Shown here in pieces: positions 15,603-23,786 of a stretch of 64,000 nt of DNA. The notes under the pieces were generated by a model. That model saw nothing but the letters and a program-made list of their open reading frames with translations, had not been told where the DNA came from and did not search any database. The stretch covers positions 3,804,009 through 3,868,008 of the forward strand of contig NZ_QENQ01000001.1 in the NCBI RefSeq assembly GCF_003096275.1. The letters are read 5' to 3'. Made by a program: the position numbers and the translations under genes. This DNA is from Sphingomonas pokkalii (GTDB taxonomy: Bacteria > Pseudomonadota > Alphaproteobacteria > Sphingomonadales > Sphingomonadaceae). How positions within the stretch are numbered: the stretch's first letter is position 1; the number at the start of each line of letters is the position of its first letter.

Positions 15603-16628
15603 ATGGGCTACCGTGTCGTCGTCGCAGGCGCCACCGGCAATGTCGGTCGCGAAATGCTGAACATCCTGGCCGAACGGGAATTCCCGATCGACGAGCTCGC
15701 CGTACTGGCGTCCTCGCGCTCGACCGGCGACATGGTCGATTTCGGCGAGACCGGGAAACAGTATAAGGTCCAGAATATCGAGCATTTCGATCCCACCGGC
15801 TGGGACATGGCGCTGTTCGCCATCGGATCGGAAGGCAGCGCGATCTATGCGCCGAAGTTCGCCGCTGCGGGCTGCACGGTGATCGACAATGCGTCGCTTT
15901 ACCGCATGGACCCGGACGTGCCGCTGATCGTGCCGGAAGTGAACCCGGAGGCGATCGACGGCTACAAGGCGCGCAACATCATCGCCAATCCGAACTGCTC
16001 GACGGCGCAGATGGTGGTGGCGCTGAAGCCACTGCACGACAAGGCCAAGATCAAGCGCGTCGTGGTCGCCACCTACCAGTCGGTTTCCGGCGCGGGCAAG
16101 GCGGGCATGGACGAACTGTTCGAACAGAGCCGTGCGATCTTCGTGGGCGACCAGGTTGACGCGAAGAAGTTCACCAAGCAGATCGCGTTCAACGTGATCC
16201 CGCATATCGACAGCTTCCTGGACGACGGTTCGACCAAGGAAGAGTGGAAGATGGTCGCCGAGACCAAGAAGATCCTGGATCCGAAGATCAAGGTGACCGC
16301 CACCTGCGTGCGCGTGCCGGTGTTCGTCGGCCATTCGGAGGCGATCAACCTGGAGTTCGAGGACGAGATCTCGGCCGAGGAAGCACAGAACATCCTGCGC
16401 GAGGCGCCGGGCATCATGCTGGTCGATAAGCGGGAAAATGGCGGCTATGTCACCCCGATCGAGTGCGTGGGGGAATATGCCACCTATGTGAGCCGGGTAC
16501 GCGAGGATCCGACGGTGGACAGCGGCCTTTCGCTGTGGTGCGTTTCCGACAATCTGCGCAAGGGCGCGGCGCTCAACGCGGTGCAGATCGCCGAGCTGCT
16601 CGGCCGTCGCCATCTGAAGAAGGCCTGA
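15603..16628 (+). CDS. asd: Aspartate-semialdehyde dehydrogenase
   Basis: A 341-residue NADPH-dependent enzyme that reduces aspartyl phosphate to the semialdehyde for Lys/DAP, Met and Thr synthesis. The N-terminal Rossmann motif is VVAGATGNVGREML. The active-site cysteine lies in ANPNCSTAQM (about residue 130), and the catalytic His region is VRVPVFVGHSEA (about 235-246). GGAGGAAAGAGG precedes the ATG at 15603. The gene stands alone, with a weak hairpin at 16638-16666. Confidence 0.97.
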   Translation: MGYRVVVAGATGNVGREMLNILAEREFPIDELAVLASSRSTGDMVDFGETGKQYKVQNIEHFDPTGWDMALFAIGSEGSAIYAPKFAAAGCTVIDNASLYRMDPDVPLIVPEVNPEAIDGYKARNIIANPNCSTAQMVVALKPLHDKAKIKRVVVATYQSVSGAGKAGMDELFEQSRAIFVGDQVDAKKFTKQIAFNVIPHIDSFLDDGSTKEEWKMVAETKKILDPKIKVTATCVRVPVFVGHSEAINLEFEDEISAEEAQNILREAPGIMLVDKRENGGYVTPIECVGEYATYVSRVREDPTVDSGLSLWCVSDNLRKGAALNAVQIAELLGRRHLKKA

Positions 16629-16637
16629 TCCGGTACC

Positions 16638-16666
16638 GGGGGCGGGCGGTTTGCCGCGCCGCCCCC
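16638..16666 (+). terminator. GC-rich hairpin after asd
   Basis: GGGGGCGG (16638-16645) pairs with CCGCCCCC (16659-16666); the intervening 13 bases can partly extend the stem. It lies 10 bases after the asd stop, with only TT after the stem, so termination is likely but weak. Confidence 0.5.
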
Positions 16667-16695
16667 TTGCCGTTACAGGCGCGTTGAATCACGGG

Positions 16696-17466
16696 ATGAA
16701 GACCTTGGCCGACCTGCCGACCGAAACCCACCGCTTTGCCAGCTTCGACGGGCAGGAGATCGCCTGGACCGAAATGGGAGAGGGGCGGCCGGTGGTGCTG
16801 ATCCACGGCTATTTCTCCAATGCCGAGGTCAACTGGATCAAATATGGCCACGCGGCCAAGCTCGTCGCGCGTGGGCGGCGGGTGATCCTGCCCGATCTGC
16901 GCGCGCATGGGCACAGCGCCAAGCCGCACGATCCCGCCGCCTATCCCCCCGACGTGCTGATGCGCGATAACTTTGCGCTGATCGCGCATCTGGCGCTCAC
17001 CGACTATGATCTGGGCGGCTATTCGCTGGGCGCGCGCACGGTGGTGCGGATGCTCGCCAACGGCGCCGCGCCGGATAAGGTGGTGCTCTCCGGTATGGGG
17101 CTCGACGGGCTGGTCGCGACCAAGGGCCGCGGCGCCTATTTCCATCGGGTGCTCACCAATCTCGGCAGCTTCCAGCGCGGCAGTTCCGAGTGGCTGACCG
17201 AGGCGTTCCTCAAGACGACCAAGGGCGATCCCGTTGCCTTGCTCCGCATCCTCGACACGTTCGTCGATACTCCGCGCGAGGATATCGCGGCGATCACGCA
17301 GCCGACCGCCGTGATCTCGGGCGCCGAGGATTATGACAATGGCTCGGCCAAGGAAGTCGCGGACCTGCTGCCGTACGGCCTGTTCGTCGAAATTCCGGGC
17401 AATCACATGAGCGCGGTCACCCGGCCGGAGCTCGGCGACGCGCTGGTGGAGTTTCTCGCCGGTTGA
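16696..17466 (+). CDS. Alpha/beta hydrolase
   Basis: A 256-residue single-domain hydrolase. It has the oxyanion-side HGYF (about 38-41), the nucleophile elbow GGYSLGA (about 112-118) with Ser as nucleophile, an acid candidate in ISGAEDYD and the C-terminal histidine in GNHMS. No signal peptide is present. The substrate cannot be told. The ATG at 16696 has only a weak ACGGG upstream; a longer frame from 16651 would overlap the asd hairpin and is less likely. Confidence 0.88.
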   Translation: MKTLADLPTETHRFASFDGQEIAWTEMGEGRPVVLIHGYFSNAEVNWIKYGHAAKLVARGRRVILPDLRAHGHSAKPHDPAAYPPDVLMRDNFALIAHLALTDYDLGGYSLGARTVVRMLANGAAPDKVVLSGMGLDGLVATKGRGAYFHRVLTNLGSFQRGSSEWLTEAFLKTTKGDPVALLRILDTFVDTPREDIAAITQPTAVISGAEDYDNGSAKEVADLLPYGLFVEIPGNHMSAVTRPELGDALVEFLAG

Positions 17467-17477
17467 CGCGGGTGGGG

Positions 17478-17500
17478 AAGGCGCGGCAGGGTCGCGCCTT
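17478..17500 (+). terminator. Terminator between hydrolase and M2 peptidase genes
   Basis: An 8-bp stem AAGGCGCG/CGCGCCTT (17478-17485 with 17493-17500) with a 7-base loop is followed by TCTT, 11 bases after the hydrolase stop. It ends about 25 bases before the next start codon. Confidence 0.65.
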
Positions 17501-17525
17501 TCTTGATTCCCGGGGACTTAGCATC

Positions 17526-19352
17526 ATGATCCGTACCGGCCTTTCGCTCGCGGCGCTCGCCGCGATGCTCGCCGCGCCCGCCCAGTCGCAGACCAGCACG
17601 ACTCCCGTCGCCGCGCCGACCGCGTCCGAAGCCGCCGCGTTCCTCGACCGCGCACAGCAGGAGATGGCCGCGTTCACGCTGACTTCGTCGCGCGTCGCCT
17701 GGGTCAACGCCACCTATATAACCGACGATACCGATGCGCTGGCCGCCGATTACGGCGCCAAGGGCACCGAGATGGCGGTCCGCTTCGCGCTCGACGCCGC
17801 GCGCCTGCAGAAGGCGCCGGGCCTGACGACCGAGCAGCAGCGCCAGCTGACCATGCTGCGCGCCGCGCTGGTGCTCGCTGCGCCGACCACCCCGGGCGCC
17901 GCGCAAGCGCTGAGCGACATTTCTACCAAGCTCGGCTCCTTCTATGCCAAGGGCAAGGGTACGCGCGGCGGCAAGCCGATCAACGGCAGCGACATCGAAG
18001 CCGCGATGGGCGACAGCCGCGATCCCAACGAACTCAAGGAGATGTGGGTCAGCTGGCACGACAATGTCGGCGCGCCGATGCGCCCCGATTATACCAAGCT
18101 GGTCGGCATCGCCAACCAGGGCGCGAAGGAACTGGGCTTCGCCGACACCGGCGCGCTGTGGCGCTCGGGCTATGACATGCCGCCCGCCGAATTCGCGGCG
18201 ATGACCGACAAATTGTGGAATGAAGTGAAGCCGCTCTACATCGCGCTCCACACCTATGTCCGCCGCAAGCTCAACGAGAAGTACGGCGATGCCGTCCAGG
18301 CCAAGACCGGCCCGATCCGCGCCGATCTGCTCGGCAACATGTGGGCGCAGGAATGGGGCAACATCTACGACGTGGTCGCGCCCAAGGGGGCGGGCGACCT
18401 CGGCTATGACGTGGGCGACCTGCTCAAGGCCAAGGGCTACGACTGGAAGAAGATGGTCCAGACCGGCGAGGGCTTCTACTCCTCGCTCGGCTTCGCAGCC
18501 CTGCCGGGCACCTTCTGGGAGCGCTCGCTGTTCGTGAAGCCGGCCGACCGCGAAGTGCTGTGCCACGCCTCGGCCTGGGACATCGACGAGAAGGACGACG
18601 TCCGCATCAAGATGTGCATCAAGGTGAATTCCGACGATTTCGTCACGATCCACCACGAGCTCGGCCATAATTACTACCAGCGCGCCTATCAGGCGCAGCC
18701 GGCGCTCTATCGCAACGGCGCCAATGACGGCTTCCACGAGGCGATCGGCGATTTCGTGGCCCTTTCGATCACGCCGCAATATCTGGTGCAGATCGGCCTG
18801 CTCGATCCCGCGCGCGTGCCGAGCGCCGACAAGGATATCGGCCTGCTGCTCCGCCAGGCGATGGACAAGGTGGCGTTCCTGCCCTTCGGTCTGCTCGTCG
18901 ACAAATATCGCTGGCAGATCTTCGACGGCACGATTCCCGCGAACCAGTATGAGGCGGGCTGGAACAAGCTGCGCCTGCAGTACCAGGGCATCGTGCCGCC
19001 GGTGGCGCGCGACGAGACCAAGTTCGATGCGGGCGCCAAGTATCATGTGGCCGGCAGCGTGCCGTACACGCGCTACTTCCTCGCGCGGCTGCTGCAGTTC
19101 CAGTTCTACAAGGCGGCGTGCGACCAGTCGGGCTGGAAGGGCCCGCTGCATCGCTGCAGCTTCTACGGCAACCGGCAAGTCGGCGCGCGGCTGAACAAGA
19201 TGCTGGAGATGGGCGCCTCCAAGCCCTGGCCGGATGCGCTCCAGACCTTCACCGGCAGCCGCGAAATCTCCGGCAAGGCGATGATGGAATATTTCGCGCC
19301 GCTCAAGAAGTGGCTTGACGAACAGAATAAGGGGCAGCCGCAGGGCTGGTAA
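17526..19352 (+). CDS. M2 family metallopeptidase (ACE-like peptidyl-dipeptidase)
   Basis: A 608-residue secreted zinc peptidase. A Sec signal peptide (LSLAALAAMLAAPAQSQ) leads into an all-helical domain covering the whole protein. The zinc site is HEXXH at 377-381 (HHELGH) with Glu405 in FHEAIGD as third ligand. Other M2 signatures are CHASAWDI and the C-terminal YFLARLLQFQFYKA. Bacterial M2 enzymes cleave dipeptides from peptide C termini, like angiotensin-converting enzyme. It starts at ATG 17526 after GGGGACTTAGC. Confidence 0.94.
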   Translation: MIRTGLSLAALAAMLAAPAQSQTSTTPVAAPTASEAAAFLDRAQQEMAAFTLTSSRVAWVNATYITDDTDALAADYGAKGTEMAVRFALDAARLQKAPGLTTEQQRQLTMLRAALVLAAPTTPGAAQALSDISTKLGSFYAKGKGTRGGKPINGSDIEAAMGDSRDPNELKEMWVSWHDNVGAPMRPDYTKLVGIANQGAKELGFADTGALWRSGYDMPPAEFAAMTDKLWNEVKPLYIALHTYVRRKLNEKYGDAVQAKTGPIRADLLGNMWAQEWGNIYDVVAPKGAGDLGYDVGDLLKAKGYDWKKMVQTGEGFYSSLGFAALPGTFWERSLFVKPADREVLCHASAWDIDEKDDVRIKMCIKVNSDDFVTIHHELGHNYYQRAYQAQPALYRNGANDGFHEAIGDFVALSITPQYLVQIGLLDPARVPSADKDIGLLLRQAMDKVAFLPFGLLVDKYRWQIFDGTIPANQYEAGWNKLRLQYQGIVPPVARDETKFDAGAKYHVAGSVPYTRYFLARLLQFQFYKAACDQSGWKGPLHRCSFYGNRQVGARLNKMLEMGASKPWPDALQTFTGSREISGKAMMEYFAPLKKWLDEQNKGQPQGW

Positions 19353-19414
19353 GGTTCTGCGCGACATCCTCCTCCGTTTCGTGCAGGTTCGCCGCCGAAA
19401 CGGAGGAGAAGTAC

Positions 19415-20161
19415 ATGCGTATCATGACGTTGATTGCCGCTGCTGCGATGCTCACGCCGACGATGGTGGCAGCGCAGAGCCGGCCCGTGTCGCTGGAGAT
19501 CGTCGCCAGCGGCGCCTTGGACGTCAAGCCGAGCCGGGTCAGCATGGTGATCAGCTTCAAGGGCGAAGGCGACACCCAGGCCGAGGCGGAGCGTGCGGTC
19601 GACGCCAAGATGGCGAAGGTGCAGGAAATCTTGAAGGCTGAGAATATCCCGGCATCGGCCTTGGGGGAAACCTCCGTCGACGCGTTCATCAAGGCCGCCA
19701 CCGACAGCGCTGAAAGTGAAGACCCGGATATGGCGAGCGATGCCGCCGGATCGGGCAAGCCCAAATTCTCGGTACCGGACGTGAAGCAGCTGACGGTGAC
19801 CTCGGCTGCGGTTGCGGAAGCCGTCAAGGCCAAGCTGGAAGCCATTGATGTGACGGTGGGATCGCCGAAATTCGATGCCGACGAGGCGCGTATCCTGACG
19901 GCCCAGCGCGAAGTGAAGGCCCTGGCGCTGCGCTCCGCACGCACCGATGCAGAGGTTTATGCCAAGGAAATGGGGATGCGCATCAACCGCGTCGTGCGGA
20001 TCAGCGAAGGCGGCAGCGGGCCGCTGATGCCCGGCATCCAGACCAAGTTGCAGCAGGTCATCACCCAGGGCCCGCAGGCCTTCGCGCGGATGTTCAAACG
20101 CACTGACGGCTCGGTGACCGTGGAAACGTCGATCGTGGTGGAATTCGAACTCACCAAATGA
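19415..20161 (+). CDS. SIMPL (DUF541) domain periplasmic protein
   Basis: A 248-residue exported protein with signal peptide MRIMTLIAAAAMLTPTMVAA. The mature part is a SIMPL domain: VSLEIVASGALDVKPSRVSM at the start, QAEAERAVDAKMAKVQEIL helix, a central inserted acidic linker (SAESEDPDMASD) and the closing RTDAEVYAKEMGMRINRVVRISEGG. The general role of SIMPL proteins is unclear; some affect envelope stress. GGAGGAGAAGTAC gives a strong SD. It is convergent with amn. Confidence 0.88.
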   Translation: MRIMTLIAAAAMLTPTMVAAQSRPVSLEIVASGALDVKPSRVSMVISFKGEGDTQAEAERAVDAKMAKVQEILKAENIPASALGETSVDAFIKAATDSAESEDPDMASDAAGSGKPKFSVPDVKQLTVTSAAVAEAVKAKLEAIDVTVGSPKFDADEARILTAQREVKALALRSARTDAEVYAKEMGMRINRVVRISEGGSGPLMPGIQTKLQQVITQGPQAFARMFKRTDGSVTVETSIVVEFELTK

Positions 20162-20169
20162 CGTGGTAT

Positions 20170-20192
20170 CCCGGCGCCGCGCAGGCGCCGGG
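20170..20192. terminator. Shared hairpin between convergent SIMPL and amn genes
   Basis: A perfect 9-bp stem CCCGGCGCC/GGCGCCGGG (20170-20178 with 20184-20192) with a 5-base loop sits between the two stop codons. It lacks a clear U-tract on either side and probably acts for both strands. Confidence 0.6.
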
Positions 20193-20203
20193 AACCCCGT
20201 GGA

Positions 20204-21640
20204 TCAGCGGAACGGCGGTTCGTTGAACGCGCGCAATTTCCGGCTGTGAAGCTTGGCGCCTTCGCGGCGGAGTTCCTCGCAGGCTTCGATGCCGATCTTG
20301 AGATGTTCGGCGATCGCGCGCTCGTAGAAGCGGTTGGCCTGGCCGGGCAGCTTGAGTTCGCCGTGCAGCGGCTTGTCCGACACGCAGAGCAGGGTGCCAT
20401 AGGGCACGCGGAAGCGATAGCCCTGGGCGGCCAGCGTCGCCGATTCCATGTCCACGCCCACCGCGCGGCTCAGCGAGAAGCGCAGCGCCGACTGCGAATA
20501 GCGCAGTTCCCAGTTGCGATCGTCGGTGGTGACGATCGTGCCGGTGCGCAGCCGCTGCTTGAGCTCGTCGCCGGACTGGCCCGAGACCGTCTCGGCCGCC
20601 CGCGCCAGCGCCTGCTGGACTTCGGCGATGGCCGGGATGGGGATCTCCGGCGGCAGCACGTCGTCCATGATATGGTCGTCGCGCAGATAGGCGTGCGCCA
20701 GCACATAATCGCCGATCCGTTGGCTGGGGCGCAGGCCGCCGCAATGGCCGATCATCAGCCATGCCTCGGGCCGGATCACGGCCAGGTGATCGGTGATCGT
20801 CTTGGCGTTGGACGGGCCGACGCCGATATTCACCAGCGTGATGCCGGAGCGGCCCTCGGCCATCAGGTGATAGGCGGGCATCTGGTGCCGCCGCCATGCG
20901 CCGTCGCTGACCAGCCGGTCGGCATCGGCCGCATCCTCGATCACGATCCCGCCCGCGCCCGATACGCCCGTGAAGCGGCTGTCCGGCCCGAGCTGTGCAC
21001 AGGCCCAGCGGACGAACTCGTCGACATAGCGGTGATAGTTGGTGAACAGGATATATTGCTGGAAATGCTCTACCGGGGTGCCGGTATAGTGTTTGAGCCG
21101 GGCCAGCGAGAAATCGGTGCGCAGCGCATCGAACAGCGCCAGCGGGCGCGTCTCGTCCTGGCTGACCCAGATTCCGTCGGCGATCTCGTCGCCGATATGC
21201 GACAGCTCGGTCGCCGGGAAGTGGCGGCCCAGTTCGGTGGCGGAAACGTCGTCCAGGCTCAGGATCGTGTTGGGATCGAGCACATAGGGGAAGGGGATTT
21301 CCTGCCGCCCGGTGACCGCGTGCACCTCGACGTCATAATCCTCGATCAGGAAGGTCAGCTGCTCGGTCAGATAGTCGGAGAACATCGCCGGGCGGGTGAC
21401 GGTGATGCGATAGTCGCCCGCTTCGACGAGCCGCCCGAACGAGCGGCGCGGCGTGGGCCGGTTGAGCCCGCCGCGATAGGTGATCCGCAGTTCGGGATAG
21501 GCGAAGGAACCATCGGTCCGCGTCTCCGGGTCCGGCGTGGTGCCATCGGCGATGTAGCGGTTGAGCGCCTGCTGCAGTCGTTCGACCGAGGCGCGATAGA
21601 GCCGATCCAGATCGGCGACGATATCGGAGGCTTGAGTCAT
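20204..21640 (-). CDS. amn: AMP nucleosidase
   Basis: A 478-residue enzyme that hydrolyses AMP to adenine and ribose 5-phosphate. It has the Amn-specific N-terminal domain (about 1-180) followed by a nucleoside-phosphorylase-type catalytic domain. That domain contains TLVNIGVGPSNAKTI, IGHCGGLRPSQ (about 315-325), VGVDMESATLAAQGYRFRVPYGTLLCVSDKPLHGE. Length matches the family. It is divergent from nothing close; a REP-type repeat lies upstream. Its product adenine could feed the deaminase encoded at 47663-48679. Confidence 0.95.
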   Translation of the reverse strand: MTQASDIVADLDRLYRASVERLQQALNRYIADGTTPDPETRTDGSFAYPELRITYRGGLNRPTPRRSFGRLVEAGDYRITVTRPAMFSDYLTEQLTFLIEDYDVEVHAVTGRQEIPFPYVLDPNTILSLDDVSATELGRHFPATELSHIGDEIADGIWVSQDETRPLALFDALRTDFSLARLKHYTGTPVEHFQQYILFTNYHRYVDEFVRWACAQLGPDSRFTGVSGAGGIVIEDAADADRLVSDGAWRRHQMPAYHLMAEGRSGITLVNIGVGPSNAKTITDHLAVIRPEAWLMIGHCGGLRPSQRIGDYVLAHAYLRDDHIMDDVLPPEIPIPAIAEVQQALARAAETVSGQSGDELKQRLRTGTIVTTDDRNWELRYSQSALRFSLSRAVGVDMESATLAAQGYRFRVPYGTLLCVSDKPLHGELKLPGQANRFYERAIAEHLKIGIEACEELRREGAKLHSRKLRAFNEPPFR

Positions 21641-21744
21641 CTTCCATCGCTAAGCGCGGAAGATGACTCTGGCAAGTCGGGGGCGGAAAAGGGCAGGGGG
21701 GTAGCGGCGCTATTCGCCATCCCGGCACCCCCATCCATCCCGGC

Positions 21745-21838
21745 GTCATCCCCGCGAATGCGGGGATCCATTGATGGTGCCGTCACGGCGGTTGCCGAGA
21801 CGGCCTGGCAAATGGATTCCCGCCATCGCGGGAATGAC
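21745..21838. repeat. REP-type doublet in inverted orientation (REPIN-like)
   Basis: Two related palindromic units face each other. Unit 1 (21745-21773) is GTCAT, CCCCGC-GAAT-GCGGGG, ATCCATT. Unit 2 (21811-21838) is the inverse form AATGGATT, CCCGC-CATC-GCGGG, AATGAC. They are separated by about 37 bases. GTCAT...GGATCCATT units of this kind are dispersed in sphingomonad genomes and resemble REPINs mobilised by RAYT transposases. No RAYT gene is present in the window. Confidence 0.7.
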
Positions 21839-21873
21839 GACTAAGGTAAGGCGGTAGTGTGCTCCGCCTGCGA

Positions 21874-22356
21874 TCAGAGCTTGCTCAGCACATATTCTGC
21901 CGAGCTGACTTCGAACGCGCCGGGGGCTTCGACGAACAGCTGTTCGACGACGCCGTCGTTGACGATCATCGCGAAGCGCTGGCCGCGCGTTCCCAGGCCG
22001 AATGCCGAGCCGTCGAGCGTCAGGCCCAATGCTTCGGCAAAGGCGCCGTTGCCGTCCGCGAGCATCGTTACCTTGCCGGCAACGCCGTTCGCTTCGCCCC
22101 AGGCCTTCATTACGAAGAAATCGTTGACCGCGGTGCAGGCGATTTCGTCCACGCCCTTGGCTTTGATGGCATCGGCATGTTCGACGAAGCCCGGCAGGTG
22201 CTTGGCCGAGCAGGTAGGGGTGAAAGCGCCTGGTACCGAGAACAGCGCGACCTTGCGGCCGGCGAAATAGGCGGGGGCGTCGACCTGGTCCGGTCCTTCA
22301 GCAGTGACCTTGACGAGCTTGGCGTCGGGGATGTGGTCGCCGGTCTGGATCGTCAT
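21874..22356 (-). CDS. Peroxiredoxin, Prx5/hybrid-glutaredoxin type
   Basis: A 160-residue cytosolic thiol peroxidase. The peroxidatic Cys49 is in VPGAFTPTCS with Thr46 positioned as usual for AhpC/Prx5 (PxxxTxxC). No clear resolving cysteine is seen except Cys74 in IACTAVND. The C terminus ends SSAEYVLSKL, typical of alphaproteobacterial Prx5-like proteins that use glutathione or glutaredoxin. It lies upstream of and divergent from yqgE. Confidence 0.94.
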   Translation of the reverse strand: MTIQTGDHIPDAKLVKVTAEGPDQVDAPAYFAGRKVALFSVPGAFTPTCSAKHLPGFVEHADAIKAKGVDEIACTAVNDFFVMKAWGEANGVAGKVTMLADGNGAFAEALGLTLDGSAFGLGTRGQRFAMIVNDGVVEQLFVEAPGAFEVSSAEYVLSKL

Positions 22357-22472
22357 ATGCTCTCTCCTTCGAATCCTGTGGCCATGCGTTTGCGCGGCCG
22401 CAGCCTCCTTCGCATGGTGCGAAACAATTTCAAGCTTGGCCGGTAGAACCGGCGAACACTATGTTGGGACCT

Positions 22473-23033
22473 ATGGATTCGTCGCCTTCTCTTACGGGCC
22501 AATTTCTGCTCGCCATGCCGGGTATCGGCGATCCGCGCTTCGAACGCGCCGTGATCGCGATGTGCGCGCACGATGGGGAGGGGGCGCTGGGCATCGGCAT
22601 CGGTGCCACGATCGAGGGGCTGCGCCTCCACGATCTGCTGGAACAGTTCGATATCGATCCGGGTGATGTGCCGGATGCTCCCGTGCATTTCGGCGGCCCG
22701 GTGGAGCCGCGCCGCGGCTTCGTGCTCCATTCGGCCGATTGGAGCGGGCAGGATACGATCGATGTGGCCGGCCGCTGGCAACTTTCCGGCACGATCGACG
22801 TGCTGCGTGCGATCGCGGAAGGGCGGGGCCCCAGCCGCTGGCTCGTCGCGCTCGGCTATGCCGGCTGGGGCGAGGGGCAACTGGAGGCGGAGCTTACCCG
22901 GCACGGTTGGTTCAACACGCCGGCCAATACCGCACTCCTTTACGACACCGATGTGTATGAGCGCTGGGCCGAGGGTTTCAATGCCGCCGGCATCGATGCG
23001 CGCTTGCTGACAGGAAGCTCCGGCACCGCCTGA
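22473..23033 (+). CDS. YqgE/AlgH family protein
   Basis: A 186-residue UPF0301 protein of unknown biochemical role. Family signatures are LTGQFLLAMPGIGDPRFERAV near the N terminus, VHFGGPVEP (about 70-78), and LVALGYAGWGEGQLEAEL plus GWFNTPA in the second half. The ATG at 22473 is preceded by TTGGGACC; another in-frame ATG lies at 22461 without an SD. The length is normal. Confidence 0.93.
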   Translation: MDSSPSLTGQFLLAMPGIGDPRFERAVIAMCAHDGEGALGIGIGATIEGLRLHDLLEQFDIDPGDVPDAPVHFGGPVEPRRGFVLHSADWSGQDTIDVAGRWQLSGTIDVLRAIAEGRGPSRWLVALGYAGWGEGQLEAELTRHGWFNTPANTALLYDTDVYERWAEGFNAAGIDARLLTGSSGTA

Positions 23034-23048
23034 ACCGGCGCGTCGGGA

Positions 23049-23621
23049 TTACCGGCGGCGGGAGTCGCGCGCGCAGGCCGTCTCGCCCGATGCCGCGGGC
23101 GTTTCGCGGCCGGTGCGATCGACGCACAGCCATCGCCCGCCGGCGAAATGGTGATATTCCCCATCCCGCTGCAACGTGCAGCCGATGCACACGGCGGCGA
23201 GGCCGTCTGCGAAGGGCAATGCGCCGTCATAGCGGCGGGGGATCACCAGGCGCAAGGAGCGATCGATGAAGCCGATCTTGCCATCGGCGCGCGATCGCGC
23301 CCGACCATCCGCAAACGCTTCGGCGCCGTTATCCATCACCATCACCGGGGCAGCGGCCCCCTTGCGATCGTAATAGAACCATTGATCGCCGATCGCCACC
23401 GCGGCGAGCCCGTGGCGATCGAAGTGCAGCCGTTTCCGCTGGGCTTCCACGATCTGCGGCGTCGGATGCGCCGTGCGCGCGCATCGTGCGATCGTCACCA
23501 GCTCGCCGGCTGCAGAAACGAACTGGCAGGGGATCGCTGCATCTGCGGTTGCCCGTTCCTGCACGGGAAGCGGCGCGCTGCTTGCCGCCAGGGCAAGGGC
23601 GAGGACAGGGGCGAGTGCCAT
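23049..23621 (-). CDS. Exported WG-repeat-like protein
   Basis: A 190-residue protein with an N-terminal signal sequence (VLALALAASSAPLP). It has at least one WG-type beta-repeat, DGKIGFIDRSLRLVIPRRYDGALPFADGLAAV split over residues about 112-143, and a weaker earlier copy around FDRHGLAAVAIGDQWFYYDRKG. Several cysteines (CQF, ARCAR, CIGC, WLCVD, ACARD) suggest disulfides in the periplasm. WG proteins usually mediate binding; the specific role is not known. It is convergent with yqgE, 15 bases apart. Confidence 0.7.
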   Translation of the reverse strand: MALAPVLALALAASSAPLPVQERATADAAIPCQFVSAAGELVTIARCARTAHPTPQIVEAQRKRLHFDRHGLAAVAIGDQWFYYDRKGAAAPVMVMDNGAEAFADGRARSRADGKIGFIDRSLRLVIPRRYDGALPFADGLAAVCIGCTLQRDGEYHHFAGGRWLCVDRTGRETPAASGETACARDSRRR

Positions 23622-23668
23622 GCCGCCTATTTGGTGCAGCCTGGCAGGAAGGAAAGGCTTTCGTTCAG

Positions 23669-23688
23669 ATATAAAGATATCTTTATAT
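23669..23688. promoter_or_regulatory. Perfect 20-bp palindromic operator upstream of ahcY
   Basis: The sequence is ATATAAAGAT followed by its exact reverse complement, centred between 23678 and 23679, 98 bases before the ahcY start and 47 bases after the start of the divergent WG-repeat gene. AT-rich perfect palindromes of this ATATAAAGATATCTTTATAT type fit ArsR-family regulators such as SahR, which controls SAH/methionine-cycle genes in Proteobacteria. The assignment to SahR is inference from family knowledge and position. Confidence 0.75.
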
Positions 23689-23719
23689 TAACATTGCGCG
23701 GCTATCGGGAAGCGAGTAG

Positions 23720-23756
23720 GGCGCACCCATGCGACCGGATGGATTCCCGGTGCGCC
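23720..23756 (+). promoter_or_regulatory. Leader hairpin of ahcY
   Basis: GGCGCACC (23720-23727) pairs perfectly with GGTGCGCC (23749-23756), with TA/TA extension past a one-base bulge and a 21-base loop. It lies between the palindromic operator and the ahcY start and would be in the mRNA leader. I could not match it to a known SAM or SAH riboswitch consensus. Confidence 0.45.
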
Positions 23757-23786
23757 TAGACTTTGCTTGAAGTGGAGAAGCAGCCA

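Noticed and set aside
23689..23786. SAH or SAM riboswitch before ahcY
   Set aside because: A hairpin is present but I could not align the leader to any riboswitch consensus I know; kept only as a structured leader.
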